In this document: positions 15,466 to 22,881 of the stretch, in pieces
Layout: each line of letters starts with the position of its first letter
Numbering within the stretch: position 1 is the first letter of the stretch
Virus record (IMG/VR): IMGVR_UViG_3300028394_000083
Coordinates: 1-62,006 of that record
Origin: a virus
DNA length: 62,006 nucleotides
Direction: 5' to 3' (one strand)
Position numbers and translations under genes: made by a program
The notes under the pieces: generated by a model
What the model was told of the DNA's origin: nothing
Database searches by the model: none
What the model saw: only the letters and a program-made list of their open reading frames with translations

Positions 15466-15999
15466 ATGGAGATAGATATTATAAAAAACAGTAAAACAAA
15501 ATCACAAGCAGTTCGTTCTATATATGGATACGATAATGGGACATCAAGAAGAAAGTTTGAAAAACTTATTAAAGAAAATGAGATTGATATTTCACATTTA
15601 ACTAAACAACCTTTTATCTATGAAAGAAAAATAAAAGATTGTCCTGTTTGCGGAAATAAATTTGAAACAATGGTTAATCATAAACGAGAAAAAACTACCT
15701 GTTCATACTCTTGTTCAAACACGTATTTTAGATCAGGAGAAAATAACCCAAATTATGGTAATTTGTCAGGGGAAAAAAATCATTACAGAAGAATCTGTTT
15801 TGAATACCATAAAAAAGAATGTGTTGTCTGCGGAGAAAATAAAATAGTTTCAGTACATCATTATGATGAAAACCATAATAACAACTCAATTGATAATTTA
15901 ATACCTTTATGTCCGACACATCATCAGTACGTTCATTCAAGATATAAAGATGAGGTTATAGAAAAAATTGATGATTATAGAAATAAAATAAACAAATAA
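15466..15999 (+). CDS. HNH homing endonuclease in the tRNA array
   Basis: A 177-aa protein. A helical DNA-binding N-terminus (SQAVRSIYGYDNGTSRRKFEKL) is followed by a CPVCGNKF...CSYSC zinc finger and an HNH core: CVVCG, VSVHHYDENHNNNSIDNL, CPTHHQYVHSRY. It lies between tRNA-Pro and tRNA-Lys, so it is probably a mobile endonuclease homing to a tRNA locus. Confidence 0.87.
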   Translation: MEIDIIKNSKTKSQAVRSIYGYDNGTSRRKFEKLIKENEIDISHLTKQPFIYERKIKDCPVCGNKFETMVNHKREKTTCSYSCSNTYFRSGENNPNYGNLSGEKNHYRRICFEYHKKECVVCGENKIVSVHHYDENHNNNSIDNLIPLCPTHHQYVHSRYKDEVIEKIDDYRNKINK

Positions 16000-16039
16000 A
16001 AATAAGTGTTATGGAAAGTGACAAGTATGACAAACAGAA

Positions 16040-16112
16040 CCCCTCGTAGCTTAGTCGGGAAAGCACCATACTTTTAATATGGGGAGAGTCGGATCGTAAC
16101 CGGCCGGGGGGA
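16040..16112 (+). tRNA. tRNA-Lys(TTT)
   Basis: Acceptor CCCCTCG/CGGGGGG, anticodon arm CCATA-CTTTTAA-TATGG, T-stem GTCGG/CCGGC. The T-loop is ATCGTAA, with A where T54 is expected. Confidence 0.88.
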
Positions 16113-16182
16113 CAAAAAAAATTTAGTAAAAAAGAACGATAATTACCAAAAAATGGTTATCTTCGTTCCAAGAAACTAAAAC

Positions 16183-16256
16183 ACACTCTTAGCTCAGATG
16201 GTAGTAGCGGTAGTATTACAAACTACAGGTCACAGGTTCGATCCCTGTAGAGTGTA
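16183..16256 (+). tRNA. tRNA-Val(TAC)
   Basis: Acceptor ACACTCT/AGAGTGT, anticodon arm GTAGT-ATTACAA-ACTAC, T-arm ACAGG-TTCGATC-CCTGT. Confidence 0.9.
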
Positions 16257-16260
16257 CAAA

Positions 16261-16341
16261 GGGTACCAAAAGTCGTTCGGATACGGCAGCGAAACTGTAA
16301 ATTTCGTCCTCACGGGAGTGGTTCGAGTCCACTGGGACCCA
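16261..16341 (+). tRNA. tRNA-Tyr(GTA)
   Basis: Acceptor GGGTACC/GGGACCC with one mismatch, anticodon arm CGAAA-CTGTAAA-TTTCG, a class II variable arm and T-arm AGTGG-TTCGAGT-CCACT. Confidence 0.88.
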
Positions 16342-16349
16342 CAATAAAT

Positions 16350-16422
16350 GGACAAGTAGCTCAATTGGTAGAGCAATCGGCTGTTAACCGATAGGTTGTA
16401 GGATCGTACCCTTCCTTGTCCG
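16350..16422 (+). tRNA. tRNA-Asn(GTT)
   Basis: Acceptor GGACAAG/CTTGTCC and anticodon arm ATCGG-CTGTTAA-CCGAT. The T-loop is ATCGTAC, with A at position 54. Confidence 0.9.
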
Positions 16423-16428
16423 CAATAA

Positions 16429-16501
16429 GTTCACGTAGCTCAATTGGTAGAGTGTTTGTCTGATACGCAAAAGGTAATGGGATCGTAACCCGTCGTGAAC
16501 A
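16429..16501 (+). tRNA. tRNA-Ile(GAT)
   Basis: Acceptor GTTCACG/CGTGAAC and anticodon arm TTTGT-CTGATAC-GCAAA. T-loop ATCGTAA, again with A54. Confidence 0.9.
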
Positions 16502-16559
16502 CAAAAAGGGGAGTAACTTGTGTGGGTGCCCTAACTACTGCAGGAGTACCACACTCTAT

Positions 16560-16645
16560 GGAAGATAAACCTTGATGGAGATAGGGTCCGCCTGCTAAGC
16601 GAGACGTACCCGTAAGGGTATTTGGTTCGATTCCAATGTCTTCCT
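16560..16645 (+). tRNA. tRNA-Ser(GCT)
   Basis: Acceptor GGAAGAT/GTCTTCC, anticodon loop CTGCTAA, long variable arm GTACCCGTAAGGGTAT and T-arm TTGG-TTCGATT-CCAA. The 58 nt between tRNA-Ile and this gene contain a TGTGG/CCACA pairing but no recognisable gene. Confidence 0.87.
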
Positions 16646-16751
16646 CGATTAAAATCCGGAAATTTTCCGGATAGGATGACTTTTTTTCCGGATAGACATC
16701 TACAATTGAATAATCTATTAGGAAAATTTCCGGATAGATATAAAACAACAA

Positions 16752-16819
16752 CCCGTATGATCAGGGATCAAAGTTGGCTCATATCCGACTTGAGGTTGGT
16801 TCAAGTCCAACATACGGGA
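16752..16819 (+). tRNA. tRNA-Met(CAT), elongator or Ile2
   Basis: Acceptor CCCGTAT/ATACGGG and anticodon arm GTTGG-CTCATAT-CCGAC. C1 is paired, unlike the initiator at 21435, so this is an elongator Met tRNA or an Ile2 tRNA needing lysidine. The T-arm is TTGG-TTCAAGT-CCAA; 68 nt. Confidence 0.8.
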
Positions 16820-16827
16820 CTTATATG

Positions 16828-16900
16828 GTGTATGTAGCTCAGTTGGTAGAGTGCCGTTCTGTGAAAGCGGAGGTCGTGGGATCGTGACCCATCATACACA
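16828..16900 (+). tRNA. tRNA-His(GTG)
   Basis: Acceptor GTGTATG/CATACAC, anticodon arm CCGTT-CTGTGAA-AGCGG and a G just before position 1. T-loop ATCGTGA with A54. Confidence 0.88.
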
Positions 16901-16904
16901 CAAA

Positions 16905-17077
16905 AGATGATAAGAAGCGTAGAATGACAGACGTGGAGAGACGTGTCGTAAGGGTACACACTAAGGATAGGTGTCCAATCTTAATTGTATTGATGTAATA
17001 ACCCAACTCTCTAATGGTGTGTGAAGCTTTGATAGAAGTAGCGGGATTCCTGATAAAGTCATTCATCATCTTTTTTT
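16905..17077 (+). ncRNA. unassigned structured RNA with long-range closing stem
   Basis: AGATGAT (16905) and GAATGAC (16922) pair with GTCATTC (17058) and ATCATCT (17065), enclosing about 130 nt. The helix runs straight into TTTTTTT, as in a terminator. The interior has no T-arm or credible ORF. It could be a separate small RNA or a processed spacer of the tRNA transcript. Confidence 0.45.
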
Positions 17078-17116
17078 GACATCCGAAGTCGGTCCCGAGC
17101 TAGGTCGGGCACTACT

Positions 17117-17188
17117 GCAAGACTAGTGTAATGGCTAACACGGATGATTCCAAACCATCAAATTTCTGTTCGACTCGGAAGTTTTGCG
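17117..17188 (+). tRNA. tRNA-Trp(CCA)
   Basis: Acceptor GCAAGAC/GTTTTGC with one G-U. Anticodon loop TTCCAAA gives CCA, with a GATG/CATC stem plus one mismatch. T-arm TTCTG-TTCGACT-CGGAA. Confidence 0.82.
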
Positions 17189-17260
17189 CAAATTTTTCAA
17201 AAAAAATACATTAGAGTTCGATTTTGTTAAAGTGTGTGATATTTATATATAAAGGGTATT

Positions 17261-18169
17261 ATGTTTATATATAATTGTAAATTTTGTGGGGAAGTTGAAA
17301 TCAAAAGTTCTAAGCACGCGGGATCTCACGTAACTAATTGTTTAAAAAACCCAAATAGAGGTAAGTCATTTGAAAAACTTAAAGTTGCTGGAAAAACTAA
17401 TTCAATCGAAAAAAGAAACGATGCAATTATTAAATACAACAAAAACCCAAAAAAATGTAAGAATTGTGAATTACCAATATCTTACGACAAAAAAAATAAT
17501 AACTACTGCGGACATTCTTGTAGTGCTTCATATACAAATAAAAATAGAAAAACAAAAAAATATCAATTATCTGAAAAGGGATTGGAAAGTTTAAAACTTT
17601 CAGCAGAGAAGAGAAGAAAAAAATTAATAGAATTTTATAAAAAAAATCCAGAAAAGAAAAAACAGATAATAAAAAATTTAATAGAAAAAAACACCAAAAC
17701 AAGAGTTGAATTTATTTGTCCTGTTTGTGGTAAAATCTTAATGGTAACTGAAAATGAATTTAAAAAACGAAAATACTGTGGAGGTACTTGTAGAAATAAA
17801 ATAAATAATAAACAAATTTTTGGTACAAGATCGAAAGCTGAAGTTTATTTGGAAGAAACTTTGAAAAACAAATTTCCAAATTTAATGATGATGTTTAATG
17901 ATAGGGAACTATTAAATGGTAAAGAACTTGATGTTTATATCCCAAGTTTAAATTTAGCAATAGAATGGAATGGAATTTATCATTATAAAAAAATAAGGGA
18001 TGATGAATCTTTTGAAAAAACCACAAATAAAGACAAACAAAAAATATCTGATTGTGTCAAATTGAATATTGAACTATATGTGGTTAAAGATTTAACAAGT
18101 GGTAAGAAATTTATTAAAGAAGAAACAGAAAAAATTATTAAATTTGTAAAACAAAAAATACAAGAGTAG
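17261..18169 (+). CDS. homing endonuclease with PD-(D/E)xK/Vsr-like domain
   Basis: A 302-aa protein. Four zinc-knuckle pairs (CKFC at the start, CKNCELP...CGHSC, CPVCG...CGGTC) precede a nuclease-like C-terminus: GTRSKAEVYLEE, ELDVYIPSLNLAIEWNGIYHY. This E...D...ExxGxxxH arrangement resembles the EDxHD/Vsr-type homing endonucleases. A similar protein lies at 22054. Its stop codon falls inside the next tRNA-like gene, so it has inserted right at that RNA. TATTTATATATA lies 21 nt before the start. Confidence 0.78.
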   Translation: MFIYNCKFCGEVEIKSSKHAGSHVTNCLKNPNRGKSFEKLKVAGKTNSIEKRNDAIIKYNKNPKKCKNCELPISYDKKNNNYCGHSCSASYTNKNRKTKKYQLSEKGLESLKLSAEKRRKKLIEFYKKNPEKKKQIIKNLIEKNTKTRVEFICPVCGKILMVTENEFKKRKYCGGTCRNKINNKQIFGTRSKAEVYLEETLKNKFPNLMMMFNDRELLNGKELDVYIPSLNLAIEWNGIYHYKKIRDDESFEKTTNKDKQKISDCVKLNIELYVVKDLTSGKKFIKEETEKIIKFVKQKIQE

Positions 18170-18243
18170 TATAATGGTAAAACATTGGGGCCCGCGACCC
18201 CGAAGATACGACGTAGAGTTTGGTTCGATTCCCGTCTCTTGTG
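18160..18243 (+). tRNA. tRNA-like gene, anticodon uncertain (CGC by position)
   Basis: Acceptor ACAAGAG/CTCTTGT pairs perfectly and the anticodon stem is TGGGG/CCCCG, but the loop CCCGCGA lacks U33 and the T-stem is weak around TTCGATT. Position suggests anticodon CGC (Ala). It overlaps the end of the endonuclease gene. It may be decayed. Confidence 0.5.
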
Positions 18244-18249
18244 CAAAAA

Positions 18250-18325
18250 GGAACTATGGTGTAAGCATGGTGTGTCACGCTGGACTGAAAATCCAGAGGT
18301 TAGAGTTCGACTCTCTATGGTTCCG
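18250..18325 (+). tRNA. tRNA-Phe(GAA)
   Basis: Acceptor GGAACTA/TGGTTCC, anticodon arm CTGGA-CTGAAAA-TCCAG, T-arm TAGAG-TTCGACT-CTCTA. The D-region is a few nt longer than usual. Confidence 0.9.
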
Positions 18326-18341
18326 CAAACAAATAGAAATA

Positions 18342-18797
18342 ATGAACAGAGTATTTAGAACGGTTAACGGTGAAACAATTCCTGATGTGGTAAAACATAC
18401 CTTAGATGTTCTGAAAGAATGTCCCTGGGTGGAAGTACACATCGGTACAGACTCACAAAACCACAGAAGAAGTACCGTGTATGTTACGGTAATAGCTTAT
18501 AGGTATGGGAATAGAGGTGTCCATTATATTCTTCACAAACAAAAAGTGAAAAAAATAAGAGATAAGTGGACACGTCTTTGGAATGAAGCCGATTATTCAA
18601 TTGAGGTTGCCGAATGGTTAACCAAAAAAGTAAAGGTGCAAGTTGAGATTGACTTAGATTATAATAGTCAAGAAAAACATTTCAGTTCAAAATTGGTTCA
18701 ACCAGTTGTTGGGTGGGCAACATCGTTGGGGTATAAAACAAACATTAAACCCGACAATCAAATTGCAACAAAGGCGGCAGATCACCACTGCCGTTAA
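18342..18797 (+). CDS. RNase H-like protein (DUF458/YkuK type)
   Basis: A 151-aa protein from ATG 18342 (MNRVFRTVNGETIPD); the frame stays open upstream through tRNA-Phe, which cannot be coding. The core VEVHIGTDSQNHRRSTVYVTVIAYRY matches the DUF458 (YkuK-like) RNase H-fold family, with D in GTDSQ and a later acidic EIDLDYN and D in IKPDNQ. It lies between tRNA-Phe and tRNA-Cys. A role in RNA or DNA processing is inferred from the fold only. Confidence 0.8.
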   Translation: MNRVFRTVNGETIPDVVKHTLDVLKECPWVEVHIGTDSQNHRRSTVYVTVIAYRYGNRGVHYILHKQKVKKIRDKWTRLWNEADYSIEVAEWLTKKVKVQVEIDLDYNSQEKHFSSKLVQPVVGWATSLGYKTNIKPDNQIATKAADHHCR

Positions 18798-18802
18798 TAT
18801 AA

Positions 18803-18874
18803 GGACCTATGGCCGAGAGATTTAGGTGCCGGTCTGCAAAACCGGTTAGATTGGTTTGATTCCAATTAGGTCCT
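18803..18874 (+). tRNA. tRNA-Cys(GCA)
   Basis: Acceptor GGACCTA/TAGGTCC, anticodon arm CCGGT-CTGCAAA-ACCGG, T-arm ATTGG-TTTGATT-CCAAT. Confidence 0.92.
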
Positions 18875-18883
18875 CAATAAAAT

Positions 18884-18964
18884 GCCTTCGTGGTGGAATG
18901 GTAGACACATCCGGCTTAGACCCGGATTCCGAAAGGAGTGAGAGTTCGAGTCTCTCCGAAGGTA
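18884..18964 (+). tRNA. tRNA-Leu(TAG)
   Basis: Acceptor GCCTTCG/CGAAGGT, anticodon arm ATCCGG-CTTAGAC-CCGGAT, short class II variable arm, T-arm AGAG-TTCGAGT-CTCT. Confidence 0.92.
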
Positions 18965-18975
18965 CAAAAAAGATT

Positions 18976-19014
18976 AATCCGTTATATGTTGTGAAACATT
19001 TGACGGATTTTTTT
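18976..19014 (+). terminator. terminator of the first tRNA block
   Basis: AATCCGT/ACGGATT with an inner ATGTT/AACAT pairing, followed by a T-run. Confidence 0.7.
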
Positions 19015-19049
19015 ATATATTGATATATTTATATATAAAATAAAAAATT

Positions 19050-19556
19050 ATGAGAAAAATTATTAAATTAACAGAATCAGATTTAACAAGGATTGTTAAA
19101 CGTGTAATGAATGAAGGTGGGTACGCATCTATTGAAAAAGAAATGAAAACAAGCAGAATGGCATCTAAAGGGGTTACAGGTCTTTTTGGAATGATTGGTA
19201 AACTAATGATTGGGTTTGGTAAATTGAAAACAATGTTAAAAGGAGATTCATTTGAACATGCACAATATGAAATTGCTAGTGAATTAATGGATGATTGTTT
19301 AGATCTTAGAGAAACTTTGAGTATTTTAAAACAATTGGTTTCTTCATTTGAAAAAAGAGATATGAAATTACACAAAAGTGATTTTGAAGATTATGGTATT
19401 GATCTTGAATTTTTGTTAAATAGTTTAGAAAAAATCTACGATAAAGTTAGAGAGTTAGAAGAAATGGCTGAAGACGACGCAACAATAAAAAATCTTGGAG
19501 TGTTAGAAAGATCGTTGGATAAAATAGTAGATTTACTTGATAGTATTGAAGACTAA
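19050..19556 (+). CDS. cassette protein 6, probable packaged head protein
   Basis: A 168-aa protein. The cassette MRKIIKLTESDLTRIV is followed by KRVMNE (M-N-E) and GG. The body is helical, with a glycine-rich segment GVTGLFGMIGKLMIGFGKL and a coiled-coil-like C-terminus. TATTTATATATA precedes by 24 nt. First of four cassette genes in a row. Confidence 0.77.
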   Translation: MRKIIKLTESDLTRIVKRVMNEGGYASIEKEMKTSRMASKGVTGLFGMIGKLMIGFGKLKTMLKGDSFEHAQYEIASELMDDCLDLRETLSILKQLVSSFEKRDMKLHKSDFEDYGIDLEFLLNSLEKIYDKVRELEEMAEDDATIKNLGVLERSLDKIVDLLDSIED

Positions 19557-19567
19557 AATAAAATATT

Positions 19568-20023
19568 ATGAATAGAAGTTTCAGTAAAATAAGACACATC
19601 CAAGAATCCAATCTTAGATTAGAAAAAAGACTATTAAAAGAAGAGACTGATGAATTAAAAGATGATAAGTTGCAACAGATTATTGACATGGACCAAGAGT
19701 TTGATAACGACCCAACCTATAAAAGATACGAAAAGGTTTATACCAATAATAAATTAATGGGTATGATGAAAACTAGAATGGGTATGAGTTTAGATGATAT
19801 GGATGAAGACCAACTACTATCAATGCTCAAAACGGTTACATCGATGATGGGTGGTCGTGAAAAGAAAGAAAAACCTGAAATGACTCGTGAAATGATACTT
19901 AATCGTAAAGAAAGTATAATGGATATTGTAAGTCAGATAGAAGAAATGGCCGTTGAGGACAATGAGTTTGAATTGGCATCAAAATTAAGGGATTATAATA
20001 ATTTACTACAAAATTATAATTAA
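19568..20023 (+). CDS. cassette-like protein with UVR-type motif
   Basis: A 151-aa protein. The start MNRSFSKIRHIQESNLRLEK is divergent, but KRLLKE ends in L-K-E at residues 24-26. The C-terminal IEEMAVEDNEFELASKLRDY is the helical hairpin pattern of the UVR motif of UvrB/UvrC. No nuclease domain is attached. Possibly a packaged adaptor; uncertain. Confidence 0.7.
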   Translation: MNRSFSKIRHIQESNLRLEKRLLKEETDELKDDKLQQIIDMDQEFDNDPTYKRYEKVYTNNKLMGMMKTRMGMSLDDMDEDQLLSMLKTVTSMMGGREKKEKPEMTREMILNRKESIMDIVSQIEEMAVEDNEFELASKLRDYNNLLQNYN

Positions 20024-20041
20024 TAAAATAAAAACAAAATT

Positions 20042-20305
20042 ATGAATAGATTAACAGAAAGAGACTTGTCAAGAATTGTTAGACAAGTTATTAAAGAAGA
20101 CAAAGATAAAAAAACTATGAATGACATACCTGATAGTTTTTTTAAAAGTTTTTTATCAAAAACTAGTGATATAATGACAAGTGAGGAGTTTTCTGAAATT
20201 GAAGATATTTTAGGAAAGAGAGTTGGTGCTAATGGTCAAGGTATGGGAGATGTTTTTGAAAAAATATTCATAGAAGCAAGAACAAGAACAAGAAGAAGAG
20301 ATTAA
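20042..20305 (+). CDS. cassette protein 8, probable packaged head protein
   Basis: An 87-aa protein: MNRLTERDLSRIVRQVIKE, cut site I-K-E, then 68 charged residues ending in an Arg/Thr run (TRTRRRD). Function unknown. Confidence 0.75.
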   Translation: MNRLTERDLSRIVRQVIKEDKDKKTMNDIPDSFFKSFLSKTSDIMTSEEFSEIEDILGKRVGANGQGMGDVFEKIFIEARTRTRRRD

Positions 20306-20306
20306 T

Positions 20307-20645
20307 ATGAAAAAAATAGTAAGACTAACAGAATCACAATTGATTAATGTGATTGAAAAAGTAATTAAAGAAGGGTCAATAGATAAATCAACAAAAGAAA
20401 AAGATCTTGATGTTAAAATGGAAAATATTAGAGATAAGATCAAAAATTTTATTAAATCAAAAGACTGTAAAGTAAAACAAGTTGGGACCGATTTTGAGAT
20501 ACATTGCGATGGAGAACATGTAGGACAAGTTATGTTTAGAAGAAATGCAATCACAATCAAAAAAGAAGGTAATAAATTCGGAAAAGATTTTAAATTCAAC
20601 GAAATGGGTGAAATTAAATCCGAACTTTCAAAAATTATTAAATAA
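20307..20645 (+). CDS. cassette protein 9, probable packaged head protein
   Basis: A 112-aa basic protein: MKKIVRLTESQLINVIEKVIKE, then GS. The body is an alpha/beta domain (DFEIHCDGEHVGQVMFRRN). It starts 1 nt after the previous stop. Function unknown. Confidence 0.75.
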   Translation: MKKIVRLTESQLINVIEKVIKEGSIDKSTKEKDLDVKMENIRDKIKNFIKSKDCKVKQVGTDFEIHCDGEHVGQVMFRRNAITIKKEGNKFGKDFKFNEMGEIKSELSKIIK

Positions 20646-20648
20646 AAC

Positions 20649-20680
20649 TTGACACTTTTAAAAAGTATCATATATTTATA
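20649..20680 (+). promoter_or_regulatory. promoter of a short leader unit
   Basis: TTGACA at 20649-20654 and TATATTTATA at 20671-20680. The TATATTTA box lies between the host-type and late-type patterns. Confidence 0.4.
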
Positions 20681-20701
20681 ACAAAACAAATAAAAACGCA
20701 A

Positions 20702-20776
20702 ATGAAAAATTTACATATCATACTATTAGGCGGATTGGCGATAGCTGAGGATCGTTCCTTTAGGGAGGTGGTATGA
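20702..20776 (+). CDS. 24-aa leader-type ORF
   Basis: A 24-codon frame (MKNLHIILLGGLAIAEDRSF...) between a promoter and a terminator, at the head of the second tRNA block. The peptide is hydrophobic then polar. It may be a leader ORF or part of a short RNA. Confidence 0.35.
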   Translation: MKNLHIILLGGLAIAEDRSFREVV

Positions 20777-20801
20777 TAATTTAATACATAATAAATTTTG
20801 A

Positions 20802-20831
20802 AACCCATCTCCAAAAGAGGTGGGTTTTTTT
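20802..20831 (+). terminator. intrinsic terminator
   Basis: ACCCATCTC/GAGGTGGGT stem followed by seven T. Confidence 0.8.
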
Positions 20832-20846
20832 GTTCTTTGAAATATT
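20832..20846 (+). promoter_or_regulatory. boxA-like element
   Basis: GTTCTTTGAAATATT directly after the terminator, before the promoter at 20870. Confidence 0.45.
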
Positions 20847-20869
20847 GGTGGAAAAAAGTTTAAAAAAGA

Positions 20870-20901
20870 TTTGGCAGATCAAAATAGATTACATATCTTT
20901 G
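20870..20901 (+). promoter_or_regulatory. Bacteroidota-type promoter
   Basis: TTTGG at 20870 and TATCTTTG at 20894-20901, 20 nt apart. The whole stretch is nearly identical to the promoters at 21259, 22869 and 23183. Confidence 0.8.
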
Positions 20902-20917
20902 TAGAAATAAAAAACAT

Positions 20918-21271
20918 ATGGGGATTTATATCTATACTTACAAGAAAAAATTTGATAAAAACGCAACACTCAATGGTGAGAAGGTTGTTGTTGGAGTGGC
21001 GACATTTCTTTGCAAATCAACTATGGGTGGTAACTACACACCGGCTGAGAATCGTGAGATGAATAGAGCATGGAATCTTACAAAGGATTTCCAACCTGAG
21101 TATATCACGTTTGATGGTGAGAACGTATACAAAAACAACAAGTTCGGTATGTGGAATGATGGTTCAGGTTTTTATGGTGGTATTAATCACGAAAATGATT
21201 TTGTTGGGGTATTAAAAAAAATAGGTAGAAAATATGTTGTAAAAAATCTTACAAAAGTTTTGGCAAATTAA
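20918..21271 (+). CDS. hypothetical protein
   Basis: A 117-aa protein (MGIYIYTYKKKFDKNATLNG...), basic and rich in Gly, Asn and Tyr, with GMWNDGSGFYGGINHENDFVG near the end. It has its own strong promoter. Its last codons contain the next promoter. Not recognised. Confidence 0.7.
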   Translation: MGIYIYTYKKKFDKNATLNGEKVVVGVATFLCKSTMGGNYTPAENREMNRAWNLTKDFQPEYITFDGENVYKNNKFGMWNDGSGFYGGINHENDFVGVLKKIGRKYVVKNLTKVLAN

Positions 21272-21290
21272 AAGAGATTACATATCTTTG
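21259..21290 (+). promoter_or_regulatory. Bacteroidota-type promoter of second tRNA block
   Basis: TTTGG at 21259 and TATCTTTG at 21283-21290, spacer 20. It drives the boxA-like element and tRNA-fMet. Confidence 0.78.
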
Positions 21291-21311
21291 TAAGACAAAT
21301 AAGGAAAAAAG

Positions 21312-21326
21312 GTTCTTTGAAATATT
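21312..21326 (+). promoter_or_regulatory. boxA-like element
   Basis: GTTCTTTGAAATATT, 22 nt after the -7 box and upstream of tRNA-fMet: the promoter-boxA-stable RNA order of an rRNA leader. Confidence 0.55.
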
Positions 21327-21434
21327 AAAAATATGTGGTTGTAAGAAACGGGAAACTCGTAAAGTGCATTAACCTGTTGACTCAAGATGGTGAAACGAGA
21401 GTTTGAGTCAACTACTAAACTACAAATGGTATAT

Positions 21435-21506
21435 CGCAGGATAGAGCAGTGGTAGCTCGCAAGGCTCATAACCTTGAGGTCGGAGGTTCGAACCCTTCTC
21501 CTGCAA
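21435..21506 (+). tRNA. initiator tRNA-fMet(CAT)
   Basis: Acceptor CGCAGGA/TCCTGCA has the C1-A72 mismatch that marks bacterial initiators. The anticodon arm is CAAGG-CTCATAA-CCTTG, and the D-arm GAGCAGTGGTAGCTC matches the initiator pattern. Confidence 0.92.
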
Positions 21507-21577
21507 CAACTAATAGCCAACCAAGCTTTACTACGATACGGGTAATACCTGTGGGTTAGGGGTGACGGTCAGGAGAG

Positions 21578-21670
21578 ACTGACGATTACGCTGACGTACC
21601 GGTGGATGCTTATATCATCTATGCCCGTAGAGGAAAGTTTTAAACGTTGGTTCGAGTCCAACCGTCAGTA
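21578..21670 (+). tRNA. probable tRNA-Ile(TAT), oversized
   Basis: Acceptor ACTGACG/CGTCAGT (7 bp) and T-arm GTTGG-TTCGAGT-CCAAC are clear. The best anticodon arm is GGATG-CTTATAT-CATCT, giving TAT, which reads ATA. About 25 nt lie between it and the T-arm and the D-arm is irregular, so the assignment is tentative. Confidence 0.55.
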
Positions 21671-21886
21671 CGGGAGTGTATACAGTAGAGTTCAACTTGA
21701 GAAGGATGTTAACACACTTAAAAGGGGGTAACAAGAGATCAGGTCGTTTAGTAGTTTTGACGAGAAAAACTGACGTTTTGTGGAGATAGTTTGTCGGACA
21801 AACTTACACCCGTGATGTTAGTAGGTTTGATCACCTCATTCACGTAAACAGTGACGAAACAAATCCCAACGAAGTAGTCACACTTT
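21671..21886 (+). other. 216-nt spacer with hairpins, no gene seen
   Basis: Holds AGTTTGTC/GACAAACT (about 21789-21805) and a GTGAC/GTCAC pairing near 21851-21881. No ORF or tRNA is supported; it may be a processed spacer or a small structured RNA. Confidence 0.4.
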
Positions 21887-21958
21887 GCAGGTATCGTATA
21901 ATGGTTATTACTCCAGACTTCCAATTTGGAGATGAGTGTTCGATTCATTCTACCTGCA
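21887..21958 (+). tRNA. tRNA-Gly(TCC)
   Basis: Acceptor GCAGGTA/TACCTGC, anticodon arm CCAGA-CTTCCAA-TTTGG, T-arm TGAG(T)-TTCGATT pattern with ATTC. Confidence 0.87.
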
Positions 21959-22042
21959 CGATGAGTAATATCCTATTGGTTATTTTTTTTAATATTTAAC
22001 TAAAAGTTTTGGTTATAAACTGATTTTTAACTCATTTCCAGA

Positions 22043-22053
22043 TATTTATATAT
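22043..22053 (+). promoter_or_regulatory. late-promoter-like TATTTATA box
   Basis: TATTTATATAT directly precedes ATG 22054, with the first T at -11. Confidence 0.45.
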
Positions 22054-22881
22054 ATGAGATGGGATAAAAATAAAGAAGAAATTTTGAAGAAATTAATTTC
22101 AGATGGTAAAACATATAAAGAAATTAGTGAAATAATGGTTACCACATTTAGATCTATAACTAATAAATGTCTTAGGCTAGGTATTAAAAGTAAGAAAGTA
22201 GAATCTAATGAGATTGTTAATTGCAATAACTGCGGTAAAAGTTTTATATCATATAAAAGAGATAATAGAAAATTTTGTAATTATAGTTGCAGTGCTCAGT
22301 TTAATAATACCGGTAGAGTTTTATCCAATGAAACTAAAAATAAAATCACTGATGGTGTAAAAAAATATAATAAAGAAAATAACATTGAAAAAGAAAGGTC
22401 AAGTTGCTTGACTTGTGGTAAAAAAGTTAATAAACCACACAACATATATTGTTCTCGTGAATGTAAAGACAAATGCCCAATTTATAAAGAAAAATTGAGT
22501 AAAAATATGAGGGATAAATTTAAATTAAATCCTGAATTACATCCGAATAGGTTGTGTGCTGGAATTAAGGAGTCTTACCCCGAACAATTTTTTAGGGAGT
22601 TTTTAGAAAAAAATGGACTTGTAAAAAATTTAGATTTTATACAACAATATAAAATTAGTTTATATTACGTTGATTTCTTTTTTCCGAAATTGAATCTATG
22701 TGTTGAAATTGATGGTGAAAGATTTCACGATGAGAAAAATGTTAAGGAAATTTTAAGAGAAAAGTACATAAAAGAAAAATACGAACTTAAAAGATATAAA
22801 GTTAAAATTTTACTAAAAAAAGAATATGAAAATGATATTTTATATATCATTAATAATGTAAAAAAAGATTTGGTAGATTGA
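22054..22881 (+). CDS. homing endonuclease with PD-(D/E)xK/Vsr-like domain
   Basis: A 275-aa protein. An N-terminal helix-turn-helix (TYKEISEIMVTTFRSITNKC) is followed by two zinc knuckles (CNNCGKSF...CNYSC, CLTCGKK...CSREC) and a nuclease domain with YPEQFFREFLEKNG, YVDFFFPKLNLCVEIDGERFH. The E...D...ExDGxxxH set fits the EDxHD/Vsr-like type. It lies between tRNA-Gly and tRNA-Ala and is related in architecture to the gene at 17261. Confidence 0.82.
   Translation: MRWDKNKEEILKKLISDGKTYKEISEIMVTTFRSITNKCLRLGIKSKKVESNEIVNCNNCGKSFISYKRDNRKFCNYSCSAQFNNTGRVLSNETKNKITDGVKKYNKENNIEKERSSCLTCGKKVNKPHNIYCSRECKDKCPIYKEKLSKNMRDKFKLNPELHPNRLCAGIKESYPEQFFREFLEKNGLVKNLDFIQQYKISLYYVDFFFPKLNLCVEIDGERFHDEKNVKEILREKYIKEKYELKRYKVKILLKKEYENDILYIINNVKKDLVD

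Noticed and set aside
15016-16751. Open frames crossing tRNAs on both strands (for example 15016-15216, 15188-15475, 16440-16751)
   Set aside because: They run through folded tRNA genes; stop codons are rare there only because tRNAs are less AT-rich.
18174-18341. N-terminal extension of the RNase H-like gene
   Set aside because: These codons lie inside the tRNA-like gene at 18160 and tRNA-Phe; the protein fold starts at ATG 18342.
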